Assembly: GCA_964449565.1 (NCBI GenBank)
Contig: CAYUZB010000006.1
Location: 1-64,000, forward strand
Reading direction: 5' to 3'
Source: Granulosicoccus sp964449565
GTDB taxonomy: Bacteria; Pseudomonadota; Gammaproteobacteria; Granulosicoccales; Granulosicoccaceae
Length of the DNA: 64,000 nt
Each line of letters starts with the position of its first letter. Positions within the stretch are counted from its first letter, which is position 1. A model generated the notes under the pieces. It worked only from the letters and a program-made list of their open reading frames with translations, was not told the origin of the DNA and did no database searches. The position numbers and the translations under genes are program-made. Positions 7,648 through 16,438 of the stretch are shown here, in pieces.

Positions 7648-9432
7648 TTATAGCTGGGCGACCTCCAGGGCAATTGTACTCTCCGCCCCATCACTGACGA
7701 TGACCGCGCCGGCTTCGACTAAAGGTAATACACGCTCGGCGTAATATCGTGCCAGTGTGATTCGCGCATCGAGATAATCGTGATCTGCTCCATCTTCTTT
7801 TTTCAGTGCAACAGCTGCAAGCGCCGATCGTGCGATCATCCATGCACCAGCCAGCCGGCCGTGCATCATCAGAAACTCCACGGATGTCGCCGAAGGTAAA
7901 GTGGCATCGTTTTGCCCCAACAACCATTCATTTGCTGACTCAGCTGCGGCAATGGCCGGGGTCATACGATTGGCAATTGCCTTCATGTCCAAGGCATCTG
8001 AAGACGTTATCTCGCCCAGTGTCTCTTTCATATCGGCCATCAATTCGCTCATGCCCTTGCCACCATCGCGAGACGTCTTGCGTCCGATCAGATCGTTGGC
8101 CTGGATGGCAGTAGTGCCTTCATAAATCGGCGCAATCCGTGAATCGCGCAAGTACTGTGCAGCACCTGTTTCTTCGATAAAGCCCATTCCACCGTGAACT
8201 TGCACACCGAGTGAGCAGAGTTCGACCCCCAGCTCCGTAGACCAACCCTTGACCAATGGCGTCAGAAGTTCTCCGCGACGTTGCATTCTCTCGCGAACGT
8301 CAGCGTCCGGATGTTTGTCAGCATGATCAAAAGCCGCAGCGCATTCGAGGCCGAGTCCTCGCATCGCCTCAATGCTTGAACGCATCGTCATCAAGATGCG
8401 TCGCACATCGGGATGATTGACGATGCCTTGATCGTCTTCAGACTTACCGAGTAAGGTTTTGCCCTGCTTTCGATCCTTTGCGTACTGTAGTGCCTGTTGA
8501 TAAGCACGTTCTGATATTCCATATCCCTCTACACCAACCGCATGACGTGCCTGATTCATCATCGTGAACATATAAGAAAGTCCATGATGTTCTTTGCCAA
8601 CGAGATAACCAATCGCACCTTCGTTGTCACCAAATGACATCACACAGGTGGGGCTACCATGAATACCAAGCTTATGCTCGATAGAGACGCAGCTCAGGTC
8701 ATTGTGCTCACCCAAAGATCCATCATCGTTGATCAGGAATTTCGGCACGATAAACAGAGAGATGCCTTTGACCCCCGGCGGTGCATCCGGTAACCGCGCA
8801 AGCACCAGATGAATGATGTTGTCGGTCATGTCGTGTTCACCATAGGTGATGTATATCTTCTGACCTTTAATCAGGTAATGATCACCAGCAGGCGTTGCCT
8901 TGGTACGTACCGCCGCAAGATCCGAACCGGCTTGCGGTTCGGTCAGATTCATCGTGCCTGACCACGAGCCTTCGACCATACTCGGTAAGTACCGGGCTTT
9001 TAACTCATCAGACGCGTGATGGGCAATGGCATCAACCGCACCTTGCGTTAGCAAAGGGCAAAGACCAAATGACATGTTCGCGCTATGCCACATTTCCTGA
9101 ACGGCGGCGGAAACTGTCATTGGTAATCCCTGACCACCGAACTCGACCGGAAAGGACAAACTACCCCAACCGTTTTCGATAAATTGTTGATAGGCTTCTT
9201 TCCAGCCCTCGGGAGTGTCGACTTTACCGTTGTCCCACTTGCTTCCTTGCTGATCGCCAATCACGTTGAGCGGCGCTAAAACCTCGCCAGTGAATTTGCC
9301 TGATTCATCAAGTATGGCTTCGACCAACTCCGGGGTCGCCTCTTCGAACCCTTCAAGCTTTGCGATATCGGCAATGCCGATTACATGATTCAAGACAAAG
9401 GCAATGTCTTTGACAGGTGCGGTGTAAGTCAT
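7648..9432 (-). CDS. Long-type acyl-CoA dehydrogenase (DmdC-like)
   Basis: FAD enzyme that makes the 2,3-double bond in an acyl-CoA and passes electrons to ETF, encoded just upstream. With 594 residues it belongs to the long form with an extra C-terminal domain; this group includes 3-methylmercaptopropionyl-CoA dehydrogenase DmdC but also many general enzymes. Landmarks are TEPQAGSD at 164-171, ITYGEHDMTDNIIHLV near 195-210, and the catalytic base E438 in IAPIYEGTTAIQ. The order etfB, etfA, dehydrogenase on one strand, with 154 nt before this gene, suggests one functional unit. A DMSP role is possible for a marine organism but cannot be told from sequence alone, since no dmdA, dmdB or dmdD is seen nearby. 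Confidence 0.88.
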   Translation of the reverse strand: MTYTAPVKDIAFVLNHVIGIADIAKLEGFEEATPELVEAILDESGKFTGEVLAPLNVIGDQQGSKWDNGKVDTPEGWKEAYQQFIENGWGSLSFPVEFGGQGLPMTVSAAVQEMWHSANMSFGLCPLLTQGAVDAIAHHASDELKARYLPSMVEGSWSGTMNLTEPQAGSDLAAVRTKATPAGDHYLIKGQKIYITYGEHDMTDNIIHLVLARLPDAPPGVKGISLFIVPKFLINDDGSLGEHNDLSCVSIEHKLGIHGSPTCVMSFGDNEGAIGYLVGKEHHGLSYMFTMMNQARHAVGVEGYGISERAYQQALQYAKDRKQGKTLLGKSEDDQGIVNHPDVRRILMTMRSSIEAMRGLGLECAAAFDHADKHPDADVRERMQRRGELLTPLVKGWSTELGVELCSLGVQVHGGMGFIEETGAAQYLRDSRIAPIYEGTTAIQANDLIGRKTSRDGGKGMSELMADMKETLGEITSSDALDMKAIANRMTPAIAAAESANEWLLGQNDATLPSATSVEFLMMHGRLAGAWMIARSALAAVALKKEDGADHDYLDARITLARYYAERVLPLVEAGAVIVSDGAESTIALEVAQL

Positions 9433-9586
9433 CGTAGAAACATCCCGTATTCCGAAAAATAAAAATCGCCAAAACCGGCAATGTGATGCTTAATTATGGC
9501 GCTACCAGACCGAAAACGCTACCGCCCAAGGTGGCCGAGGCCGACGCCCCCAAGATGGAGACGCCGATAAAGCGTTTCGGTTAACC

Positions 9587-10522
9587 CTACTCCTGCAGCG
9601 CCTTCGACAACTCGGGCAGCGCGTCAAACAAATCAGCCACCAGACCGTAGTCGGCGACTTGAAAGATCGGGGCTTCTTCGTCCTTGTTGATGGCCACGAT
9701 AACCTTACTATCCTTCATGCCGGCAAGATGCTGGATGGCACCGGAAATGCCAACCGCAATGTATAAATCAGGCGCAACTACCTTACCGGTCTGACCCACC
9801 TGGTATTCATTGGGAACAAAGCCCGCATCAACGGCGGCACGCGATGCTCCCACAGCAGCATTCAGCTTCACGGCGATTTCGTCCAGCATCGAAAAATTCT
9901 CGCCATTCTGCATGCCACGACCACCTGATACGACAATACCTGCGCTGGTGAGTTCAGGTCGATCCGATGTCGAGAGCTCCTGTCCAACGAACGAGACCTG
10001 CGCGCTGATCTCAGCGGAATCAACTGCATCAACCGATGCACTGCCGCCCTCTTCACTCGCAGACTCAAAAGAAGTGGTTCGAACGCCTACCACTTTCACC
10101 TTATCGCTGCTCTTGACAGTCGCAAGGGCGTTGCCTGCATATATAGGACGCACAAAGGTGTCGTCACTATTCACAGCGATGATGTCCGAAATCGCAGATA
10201 CATCAAGCGAGGCTGCAACGCGTGGCATCACATTCTTGCCCGCCGCCGTTGCGGCAAAGAGTAGGTGCGAGTAGTCACCGGCGTGTTTGACGACCAGAGC
10301 CGATAGATTTTCAGCCAGTTCATGTTCGTAGGCTGCATCGTCTGCCAGCAATACCTTATCGACGCCTGCAACTTTTGCAGCTTTGTCAGCCACCGCTGCT
10401 GCATCTTTGCCAGCGACAAGTACATGGACATCGCCACCGATTTCTTTTGCTGCGGTCACAACGTTCAAGGTAGCGGGTCGCAGAGAACCGCCTTCGTGTT
10501 CGGCCAGAATAAGAATGCTCAT
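9587..10522 (-). CDS. etfA: Electron transfer flavoprotein alpha subunit
   Basis: FAD-binding subunit of ETF, which carries electrons from acyl-CoA dehydrogenases to ETF-ubiquinone oxidoreductase. The 311-residue product starts at MSILILAEHE (ATG 10522), supported by AGAGGA just upstream; a longer in-frame reading to 10675 would overlap etfB and lacks homology. The C-terminal FAD domain shows VVSGGRGMQN and then TGKVVAPDLYIAVGISGA, both standard. It lies 25 nt after etfB and upstream of the acyl-CoA dehydrogenase gene. Confidence 0.96.
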   Translation of the reverse strand: MSILILAEHEGGSLRPATLNVVTAAKEIGGDVHVLVAGKDAAAVADKAAKVAGVDKVLLADDAAYEHELAENLSALVVKHAGDYSHLLFAATAAGKNVMPRVAASLDVSAISDIIAVNSDDTFVRPIYAGNALATVKSSDKVKVVGVRTTSFESASEEGGSASVDAVDSAEISAQVSFVGQELSTSDRPELTSAGIVVSGGRGMQNGENFSMLDEIAVKLNAAVGASRAAVDAGFVPNEYQVGQTGKVVAPDLYIAVGISGAIQHLAGMKDSKVIVAINKDEEAPIFQVADYGLVADLFDALPELSKALQE

Positions 10523-10547
10523 AGATATATCCTCTTGTATTGACCGA

Positions 10548-11297
10548 TCAGATGACTTTGGCTTCGTTGCGCAGCTTTTCAACCAGCTCGGCAACACTGT
10601 TGACAATGATGCCCGCTTCACGTTGTGGAGGCTCATTGACTTCAACGACTGACAACCCACTTGATACATCGACACCAGTTTCCGCGACCGGTGTGATATC
10701 CAAAGGTTTCTTCTTTGCCTTCATGATATTAGGCAGCTTTGCGTAACGCGGTTCGTTCAGACGGAGATCCGTCGTGACAATCGCAGGCATGGCAACCTTG
10801 ATTGACTCAAGACCGGCATCAACTTCACGCGTAACTTTCAAGGAATCGCCATCAAGCTCAACCTTTGAAGCGAAGGTTGCTTGCGGCATGCCAGTAAGCA
10901 CAGACAACATCTGACCAGTCTGATTCGCATCATCGTCGATGGCTTGCTTGCCGAGAATCACCAGACCCGGCTGTTCTTTTTCAACAATGTGCTTGAAGAG
11001 CTTGGCGATAGCCAACGGCTCCAGCAGTTCGTCAGTCTCGAGCAGAATACCTCGGTCAGCTCCCATGGCAAGTGCTGTGCGAATGGTCTCCTGACTCTGG
11101 CTGGGCCCGATGGATACCGCGATAACCTCATCCGCGTTGCCTGCTTCTTTGATACGAAGCGATTCTTCGACCGCGATTTCGTCAAACGGGTTCATCGACA
11201 TCTTGACGTTCGCGAGCTCAATGCCGGATTTGTCCGCCTTGACGCGAGCTTTGACGTTGTAGTCAAGCACGCGTTTGACACCTACGATAATTTTCAT
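10548..11297 (-). CDS. etfB: Electron transfer flavoprotein beta subunit
   Basis: AMP-binding partner of EtfA, 249 residues, the usual length. It opens with MKIIVGVKRVLDYNVK and contains MNPFDEIAVEES near residue 35 and the signature region around GLESIKVAMPAIVTTDLRLNEPRY near 165-185. GAGAGGAATT precedes the ATG at good distance. It is the first gene of the etfBA-dehydrogenase group. The 180-nt space upstream, before the deaminase gene on the same strand, is the likely promoter region. Confidence 0.96.
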   Translation of the reverse strand: MKIIVGVKRVLDYNVKARVKADKSGIELANVKMSMNPFDEIAVEESLRIKEAGNADEVIAVSIGPSQSQETIRTALAMGADRGILLETDELLEPLAIAKLFKHIVEKEQPGLVILGKQAIDDDANQTGQMLSVLTGMPQATFASKVELDGDSLKVTREVDAGLESIKVAMPAIVTTDLRLNEPRYAKLPNIMKAKKKPLDITPVAETGVDVSSGLSVVEVNEPPQREAGIIVNSVAELVEKLRNEAKVI

Positions 11298-11478
11298 GGA
11301 ATTCCTCTCGAATTGATATCCGGAATATTACGCCAAAATGGTACCCGGTAACCCGGTCTCTGACACATCCATCGTTAGCACGATGGCGATTTTTACGTCA
11401 AGTTGGTCGCCGCAGTTCATACCGAAGCGTCGCTCGGCTAGATTGGTTCGATAACGGTTCAGTTCTGTCGGCTTTAAT

Positions 11479-11925
11479 CTATTCACCAATGTCTTCATTC
11501 CATAGCGCAGGTTCAGCACTGATGAACTCCTCCATCAATGTGACGCACTCCGCATCATCCAGCACTTCAACTTTCACTCCTCGACTACGCACATAGTCTT
11601 CCGGACCTTGGAAAGTCTTGTTCTCGCCAATCACGACATGCGGGATGCCATAGAGCAAAACAGCGCCGCTACACATATCGCATGGGGACAAGGTTGAATA
11701 CAAAATGGCGCGCTGATAGGTGCTCGCTGGCAAGCGGCCAGTTTCTTCAAGGCAATCCATCTCGGCATGGCGTATCGAGCTACCTTTTTGTACACGCTGA
11801 TTGTGCCCGCGTCCAATGACCTTGCCATCAACTACCAGCACGGAACCAATTGGGATGCCACCTGCGGCACGCCCTTTACGAGCTTCCTCGATAGCAGCCT
11901 GCATGAATTCGCGATGCTCTGACAT
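11479..11925 (-). CDS. Cytosine deaminase, yeast Fcy1 type
   Basis: Zinc deaminase of the CDA fold, 148 residues. Zinc ligands and catalytic residue are visible: H53-A-E55 and PCDMC at 81-85. Beyond the generic motif, the C-terminal half (YSTLSPCDMCSGAVLLYGIP, then VIGENKTFQGPEDYVRSRG, ending W..EDIGE) closely follows yeast cytosine deaminase, unlike the large amidohydrolase-type CodA of E. coli. It should convert cytosine to uracil. It stands between etfB and a SIMPL-domain gene on the same strand. Another nucleobase or nucleoside substrate cannot be excluded. Guanine deaminase and a nucleoside transporter are encoded 30 kb away. Confidence 0.82.
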   Translation of the reverse strand: MSEHREFMQAAIEEARKGRAAGGIPIGSVLVVDGKVIGRGHNQRVQKGSSIRHAEMDCLEETGRLPASTYQRAILYSTLSPCDMCSGAVLLYGIPHVVIGENKTFQGPEDYVRSRGVKVEVLDDAECVTLMEEFISAEPALWNEDIGE

Positions 11926-11956
11926 ACGTCTATTTTACCCTGTTGGTATTTTTGGA

Positions 11957-12679
11957 TTAATCAAGCTGTATACGCCCGGACACCTGAACCGACACTCTGC
12001 TACTACCGCCTTCAATAACAGGTGCTTTTTCGACACTCGAGCGCAGCACGTCGGCCCGTTCGAAACTATTGAAATGTGCTTTATCGTTATCTGTTTGAAT
12101 ATTCATATCGATGATGCGATAACCAGTCGCTCCCATATTTGTCTGAACCAGAAGCGCACGTCGTTTGAAGGCATCAAGCGCCTGATTGATCAAGCGATCA
12201 CTCGCTACTTTTCGAGTTTCTTCTTTGGCACTGAGACGAATACCTTGCACCTGTAGACGTTCCTGCAACTGTTGAATGGCTTTTCCAGCTGCTTTGAAAT
12301 CGCCTGTCGTGATTTCAAGTGTCTGAGTAGCCCGCCAGCCAATCAATCGCCTGGACTGACTCGTGTCGTATCGCGGGAAGGTCTGATAGTCGCGAGTCTT
12401 GGTTTCAAGCGTTGCAAAAGGTCGCAACTGGTTTACAGCCCACGACATCGCCGCATTGACCCGGTTGGCAAGTTGAGCTGCATCCTTGTCTTCAGCCTGC
12501 ACCACCAGTGTCGCTGTCATCCGGTCGTTATCGATATCAGCACTGGCAGACGCACTCAAACTGAAGACACCATATAAAGTATTGGAACCGGCATCGTTTG
12601 CGAACGTCACGGTTGAGCCGAGGAACACGAGCACCAGGCCAATCGACAACCTCATAGCCAAATCACGACGCTTATTCAC
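11957..12679 (-). CDS. SIMPL-domain (DUF541, YggE-like) periplasmic protein
   Basis: 240 residues with an N-terminal signal peptide (hydrophobic LSIGLVLVFLGSTVTFA). The rest is a SIMPL/DUF541 domain: a strand with SLSASASADIDNDRMTATL, followed by DKDAAQLANRVNAAM, TRDYQTFPRYD, GWRATQTLEI and late YRIIDMNIQT. E. coli YggE, of this family, is linked to oxidative stress tolerance, but the biochemical role is unknown. It lies 31 nt upstream of the cytosine deaminase gene on the same strand. A start at the second Met (12655) is also possible. Confidence 0.85.
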   Translation of the reverse strand: MNKRRDLAMRLSIGLVLVFLGSTVTFANDAGSNTLYGVFSLSASASADIDNDRMTATLVVQAEDKDAAQLANRVNAAMSWAVNQLRPFATLETKTRDYQTFPRYDTSQSRRLIGWRATQTLEITTGDFKAAGKAIQQLQERLQVQGIRLSAKEETRKVASDRLINQALDAFKRRALLVQTNMGATGYRIIDMNIQTDNDKAHFNSFERADVLRSSVEKAPVIEGGSSRVSVQVSGRIQLD

Positions 12680-12761
12680 TTGTTTTGCCCCTCGAAAACC
12701 GCGATATAAAACCCCATATCAGCTAGATTCGTCCCCCATTAACAACAAAAACAATAACTTA

Positions 12762-12779
12762 CCGGGGTCCGACCCCCGT
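12762..12779 (-). terminator. Probable fadI terminator
   Basis: On the minus strand a CGGGG/CCCCG stem with a short loop (12763-12778) sits at the fadI stop codon and is followed by a T-rich stretch (through about 12738). It fits an intrinsic terminator for fadI, though the stem is short. Confidence 0.45.
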
Positions 12780-14056
12780 TACTTCTCCAAAATGGCGGAG
12801 ACGCCGATTCCGCCGGCGGTGCAGACTGATATCAGGCCACGGCCATTGCCGCGCTCGTTGAGCTGTTTGGCAAGTGTTCCGACGATGCGCGCACCGGTTG
12901 CAGCGAAGGGATGGCCGACGGCGAGACTCGAGCCCTTGGGGTTCATCTTCGCTCGGTCAATCGAGCCAAGAGCACCATCCTGTCCAAGCTCGGTACGACA
13001 ATATTCGTCGTCTTCCCACGCTTTCAGGGTACAAAGAACCTGCGCTGCAAAGGCCTCATGTATTTCATATATATCGAAGTCCTGCAAAGTCAGATTCGCT
13101 TTCTTCAGCATATCACTGACGGCCAACGTCGGCGCCATAAGCAATCCTGCTCCACCGACGAAATCAACTGCGGCCGTAGACGAATGGGTCAGGTAGGCTT
13201 GAATAGGCAAGCCTCTCTCTTTCGCCCACTCTTCACTACAAAGCAGTACACCAGCTGCTCCGTCAGTTAGCGGCGTACTGTTGCCGGCAGTCAAGGTACC
13301 CGCATCGCTTTTGTCATAGGCCGTTCGCAAACCCGCCATGGCTTCCATAGTCGTATCTGGACGCATGTTGTTATCGCGTACCACGCCTTCACATGGCAGC
13401 AACAGATCATCGAAGAACCCATCGTTATATGCAGCGGCGGCATTATGATGAGAATGAAATGCGAGTTCATCCTGTGCCTCGCGCGTAATTTCCCACGTTT
13501 TGGCCATCATTTCGCAATGCTGTCCCATGCTCATCAGCGTGCGCGGCTCGTTAACAGATGGCGGTACAGGCGCAAGCTCCTTTGGGCCGAAGCCTTTGAA
13601 TATCGCGAGCTTCGACTTGATATCGCGCGCCTTGCCCAATGCAACGAGTCGTTTGGAAAACTTCTTGTTGAAAACGATGGGCACATCGCTGACGGTATCA
13701 GTACCCGCGGCAATGGCCGAATCTATCTGACCACTGGCGATCTTTGCTCCAGCAACCATTGCCGCTTGCAAAGAGGTACCGCAAGCCTGTTGCATGGTCA
13801 AGCCTGGTGTTGCGGGACTCAGCTTGGTACCAAGCACGGCTTCACGAGCCAGATTCCAGTCACGTGAATGTGTAATAACCGCACCGGCATTTACCTCACC
13901 CAAGCGCACGCCTTGCAATTCGTAGCGTTCAACAATGCCTTCGAGCACGGTCGTCAGCATTTTCTGATTCGAGATCGCCGAGTACGATGAATTCGAGCGG
14001 CAAAACGGAATGCGTAAGCCACCTACGATAGCAACTGGTTTCAAAGTGTCAGCCAT
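12779..14056 (-). CDS. fadI: Acetyl-CoA acyltransferase (3-ketoacyl-CoA thiolase), FadI type
   Basis: Cleaves 3-ketoacyl-CoA to acetyl-CoA and a shortened acyl-CoA, the last step of beta-oxidation. The 425-residue length and the opening (AIVGGLRIPFCRSNSSY) match FadI rather than FadA. The nucleophile C92 is in QQACGTSLQA; the other active-site residues lie in HEAFAAQV, AVGHPFAATGAR near 378-390 and VCTAGGIG near the C-terminus. It follows fadJ on the same strand after 114 nt, so the two subunits of the trifunctional complex are encoded together, with the alpha subunit first. Confidence 0.94.
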   Translation of the reverse strand: MADTLKPVAIVGGLRIPFCRSNSSYSAISNQKMLTTVLEGIVERYELQGVRLGEVNAGAVITHSRDWNLAREAVLGTKLSPATPGLTMQQACGTSLQAAMVAGAKIASGQIDSAIAAGTDTVSDVPIVFNKKFSKRLVALGKARDIKSKLAIFKGFGPKELAPVPPSVNEPRTLMSMGQHCEMMAKTWEITREAQDELAFHSHHNAAAAYNDGFFDDLLLPCEGVVRDNNMRPDTTMEAMAGLRTAYDKSDAGTLTAGNSTPLTDGAAGVLLCSEEWAKERGLPIQAYLTHSSTAAVDFVGGAGLLMAPTLAVSDMLKKANLTLQDFDIYEIHEAFAAQVLCTLKAWEDDEYCRTELGQDGALGSIDRAKMNPKGSSLAVGHPFAATGARIVGTLAKQLNERGNGRGLISVCTAGGIGVSAILEK

Positions 14057-14170
14057 GTCTAGAAATTCTCAAGTTATACAACAGTCAATAAACCAGAAGT
14101 AAATACCCGCTTAAAGAACCAAAGTGCGTGTGCAGTAGACACTTCCAGCCTCATTTTTCAAGCAGATCCA

Positions 14171-16159
14171 TCAGGCATTAGCTGCCTGAGTTTCCAGATA
14201 TTTCATCGGGCCACCGTGGAACGGCGCAAAGCCGGTGCCGAATATAATACCTGCGTCCAGCAGGTCGTCATCCTCAACAATGCCTTCGGCAGAAACTGCC
14301 TTGCATTCGTCAAGAAACGGCTTCATCAAACGTTCGGCCAATTGGTCCCCGTACGGGCTGTCAACATCAACCGCTTTTCGGTTGGATCGACCTTTCTCCC
14401 AGACATAAAAACCGGTTCCGGATTTTTTGCCGAGCTCACCACGGGCAAGTTTGTCTTCAAGCAATTTTCTTTGCGCTCCCACATCGCCCTTGGCGAGCGT
14501 TTCGGCGACTTTCATACAGACATCCAGACCAACAATATCAGCAAGCTCGACAGGACCCATAGGCATGCCAAACCGTATGGCTGATGCATCAATAGTTTCC
14601 TTGTCTATCCCTTCAAGCATCATTGTGAACGCTTCCATCAAATACGGTGCAAGCACGCGATTGACGAGAAAACCAGGAGCGCTTTTCGTTGGTAGCGGGA
14701 AGCGATTGATCTGCGAACAGAATGCGCAGCCACGAGTAATCCAAACATCCTGTGTATCAGCGCCATGTACGACTTCGACCAATGGCATCTTCACAACCGG
14801 GTTGAAAAAATGCAGACCGATCAATCGCTTTGGATCGTTGAGATCTTTGGCGAGATCCTCCAGTGGCAATGCCGACGTGTTCGTCGCCAACACTGCATGC
14901 TCTGCCATACGAGGTTCCAGAGCAGCATAGAGTGAACGCTTGGCATCTGCATCTTCATAGATGGCTTCAATAACAACATCGGCGCGAGGCACGCCATCAC
15001 CGTTGACATCAGGTATCAGACGAGCAACAGCCGCTGAGACAGTGGGCTTTTTCTTGAGTCGTTTTTTGAATAATGATCGTGCACGTTTCAGCGCAGGTTC
15101 TATGAATTCCATTTCGCGATCTTGCAAGGTCACTTCCATTCCCTGCAAAACACACCACGCGGCAATGTCTCCACCCATAACCCCAGCACCCACGACATGG
15201 ACGCGACGAACTTTGAAATCCTCCGCCTTACCGAGCGCTTTCATGCGTTCAGTCAAGAAGAAAACACGACGAAGATTCCGCGCTGTTGGACTGACCATCA
15301 GCTCGCCAACACGTACCGCTTCACCGTCCAGCATACGACGGCGATTGTCACGTTCTTCAGCCCATAGATCAATCATTTCGAACGGTGCGGGATAGTGATC
15401 CGGGTTGGCTTTTTCGGCCGTTTTCTTTTTCAGAACACGGGCAAGCGCGGCTCGCGCTGGTTGGCGATTAGTCAACGAGGCAGACGTTGAAGCTGCTTTT
15501 TTCTTGCGTTTTTTCAGGACGGCGCGACGTGCACTCCAACGCAATGAAGCAAACTCACTGACGAGTTCGTCAATGACGCCCATCTTGCGTGCTGCCGGTG
15601 CTCGCAACATGCGCCCGGTCAACATCAGTTGCATGCCTTGCATCCCGCCAACGCGCTCGGTCAATCGAGTCGTCCCGCCAAGGCCAGGGAAAATCCCAAG
15701 CTTCACTTCCGGGAAACCCACTCGCGTCGCAGGTACGTTCAGCGCAACGATGTAGTTGCAACAAAGTGCAAGTTCAAGCCCACCACCAAGACAAAATCCA
15801 TGAATCGCAGCCACCGTATGGCAGGACAGATTTTCAAGCCGGGAAAACACCTCATGACCCTGACGAATCTTTTCGGTGACATCCTCCGCTCGCTCGAACG
15901 CATCGAATTCCCGAATATCCGCACCCATGATGAAACTGTCAGGCTTGGCCGAGGTGATCACGACTCCTGCTGGAACATCTTTTTCAAGATCGCCAACAAT
16001 CTCACCTAGCTCACGCAGCAAATCTTCCGACAAGGAATTGGCAGTTTCTCCAGCCCGGTCACACGCGAGCCAAACAATTCCCTCCATATCACGCTGGATC
16101 TTCCAGTGCTGGTAGCTCTTGGACGATCCAGAGTTGGCTTGGGCGGCAGAAGTATTCAT
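14171..16159 (-). CDS. fadJ: Bifunctional enoyl-CoA hydratase/3-hydroxyacyl-CoA dehydrogenase
   Basis: Alpha subunit of the beta-oxidation complex, 662 residues. Residues about 20-205 are a crotonase domain with both hydratase glutamates, E129 in LGGGLELAL and E151 in GFPEVKLG. Residues about 318-500 are the NAD-binding dehydrogenase domain with GAGVMGG at 324-330 and LHFFNPVVKMPLVEV near 446-460. The remainder is the dehydrogenase C-terminal domain, duplicated, ending GTGFAPFHGGPMKYL. A notably basic linker with runs of Lys and Arg lies around 210-250 between the two halves. It is shorter than E. coli FadJ by some 50 residues. It pairs with fadI downstream. Confidence 0.93.
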   Translation of the reverse strand: MNTSAAQANSGSSKSYQHWKIQRDMEGIVWLACDRAGETANSLSEDLLRELGEIVGDLEKDVPAGVVITSAKPDSFIMGADIREFDAFERAEDVTEKIRQGHEVFSRLENLSCHTVAAIHGFCLGGGLELALCCNYIVALNVPATRVGFPEVKLGIFPGLGGTTRLTERVGGMQGMQLMLTGRMLRAPAARKMGVIDELVSEFASLRWSARRAVLKKRKKKAASTSASLTNRQPARAALARVLKKKTAEKANPDHYPAPFEMIDLWAEERDNRRRMLDGEAVRVGELMVSPTARNLRRVFFLTERMKALGKAEDFKVRRVHVVGAGVMGGDIAAWCVLQGMEVTLQDREMEFIEPALKRARSLFKKRLKKKPTVSAAVARLIPDVNGDGVPRADVVIEAIYEDADAKRSLYAALEPRMAEHAVLATNTSALPLEDLAKDLNDPKRLIGLHFFNPVVKMPLVEVVHGADTQDVWITRGCAFCSQINRFPLPTKSAPGFLVNRVLAPYLMEAFTMMLEGIDKETIDASAIRFGMPMGPVELADIVGLDVCMKVAETLAKGDVGAQRKLLEDKLARGELGKKSGTGFYVWEKGRSNRKAVDVDSPYGDQLAERLMKPFLDECKAVSAEGIVEDDDLLDAGIIFGTGFAPFHGGPMKYLETQAANA

Positions 16160-16438
16160 AGCATCACTCTGTGGACTTTATTCAATGGATATAGAGTGTA
16201 TAGAGCCGTTAGAATTGCTACAAGCATGTACAAAATCACATTGCCTGTTTTCTGAACACTCAAGAATGACTCTGACGTCCTTGAGTCGAATTCGTTCGCA
16301 CGCCACACAAGGGAGGCTGACTGATACATAAAAGTGTCTGTCGGAAGAATCCGATCAGCGATCCATGAGCCAAAACGATATCAGCCATGTATTCAAACGC
16401 TGATTTCCCACGTGATCAATATGCGTTGAACAGAGTAC

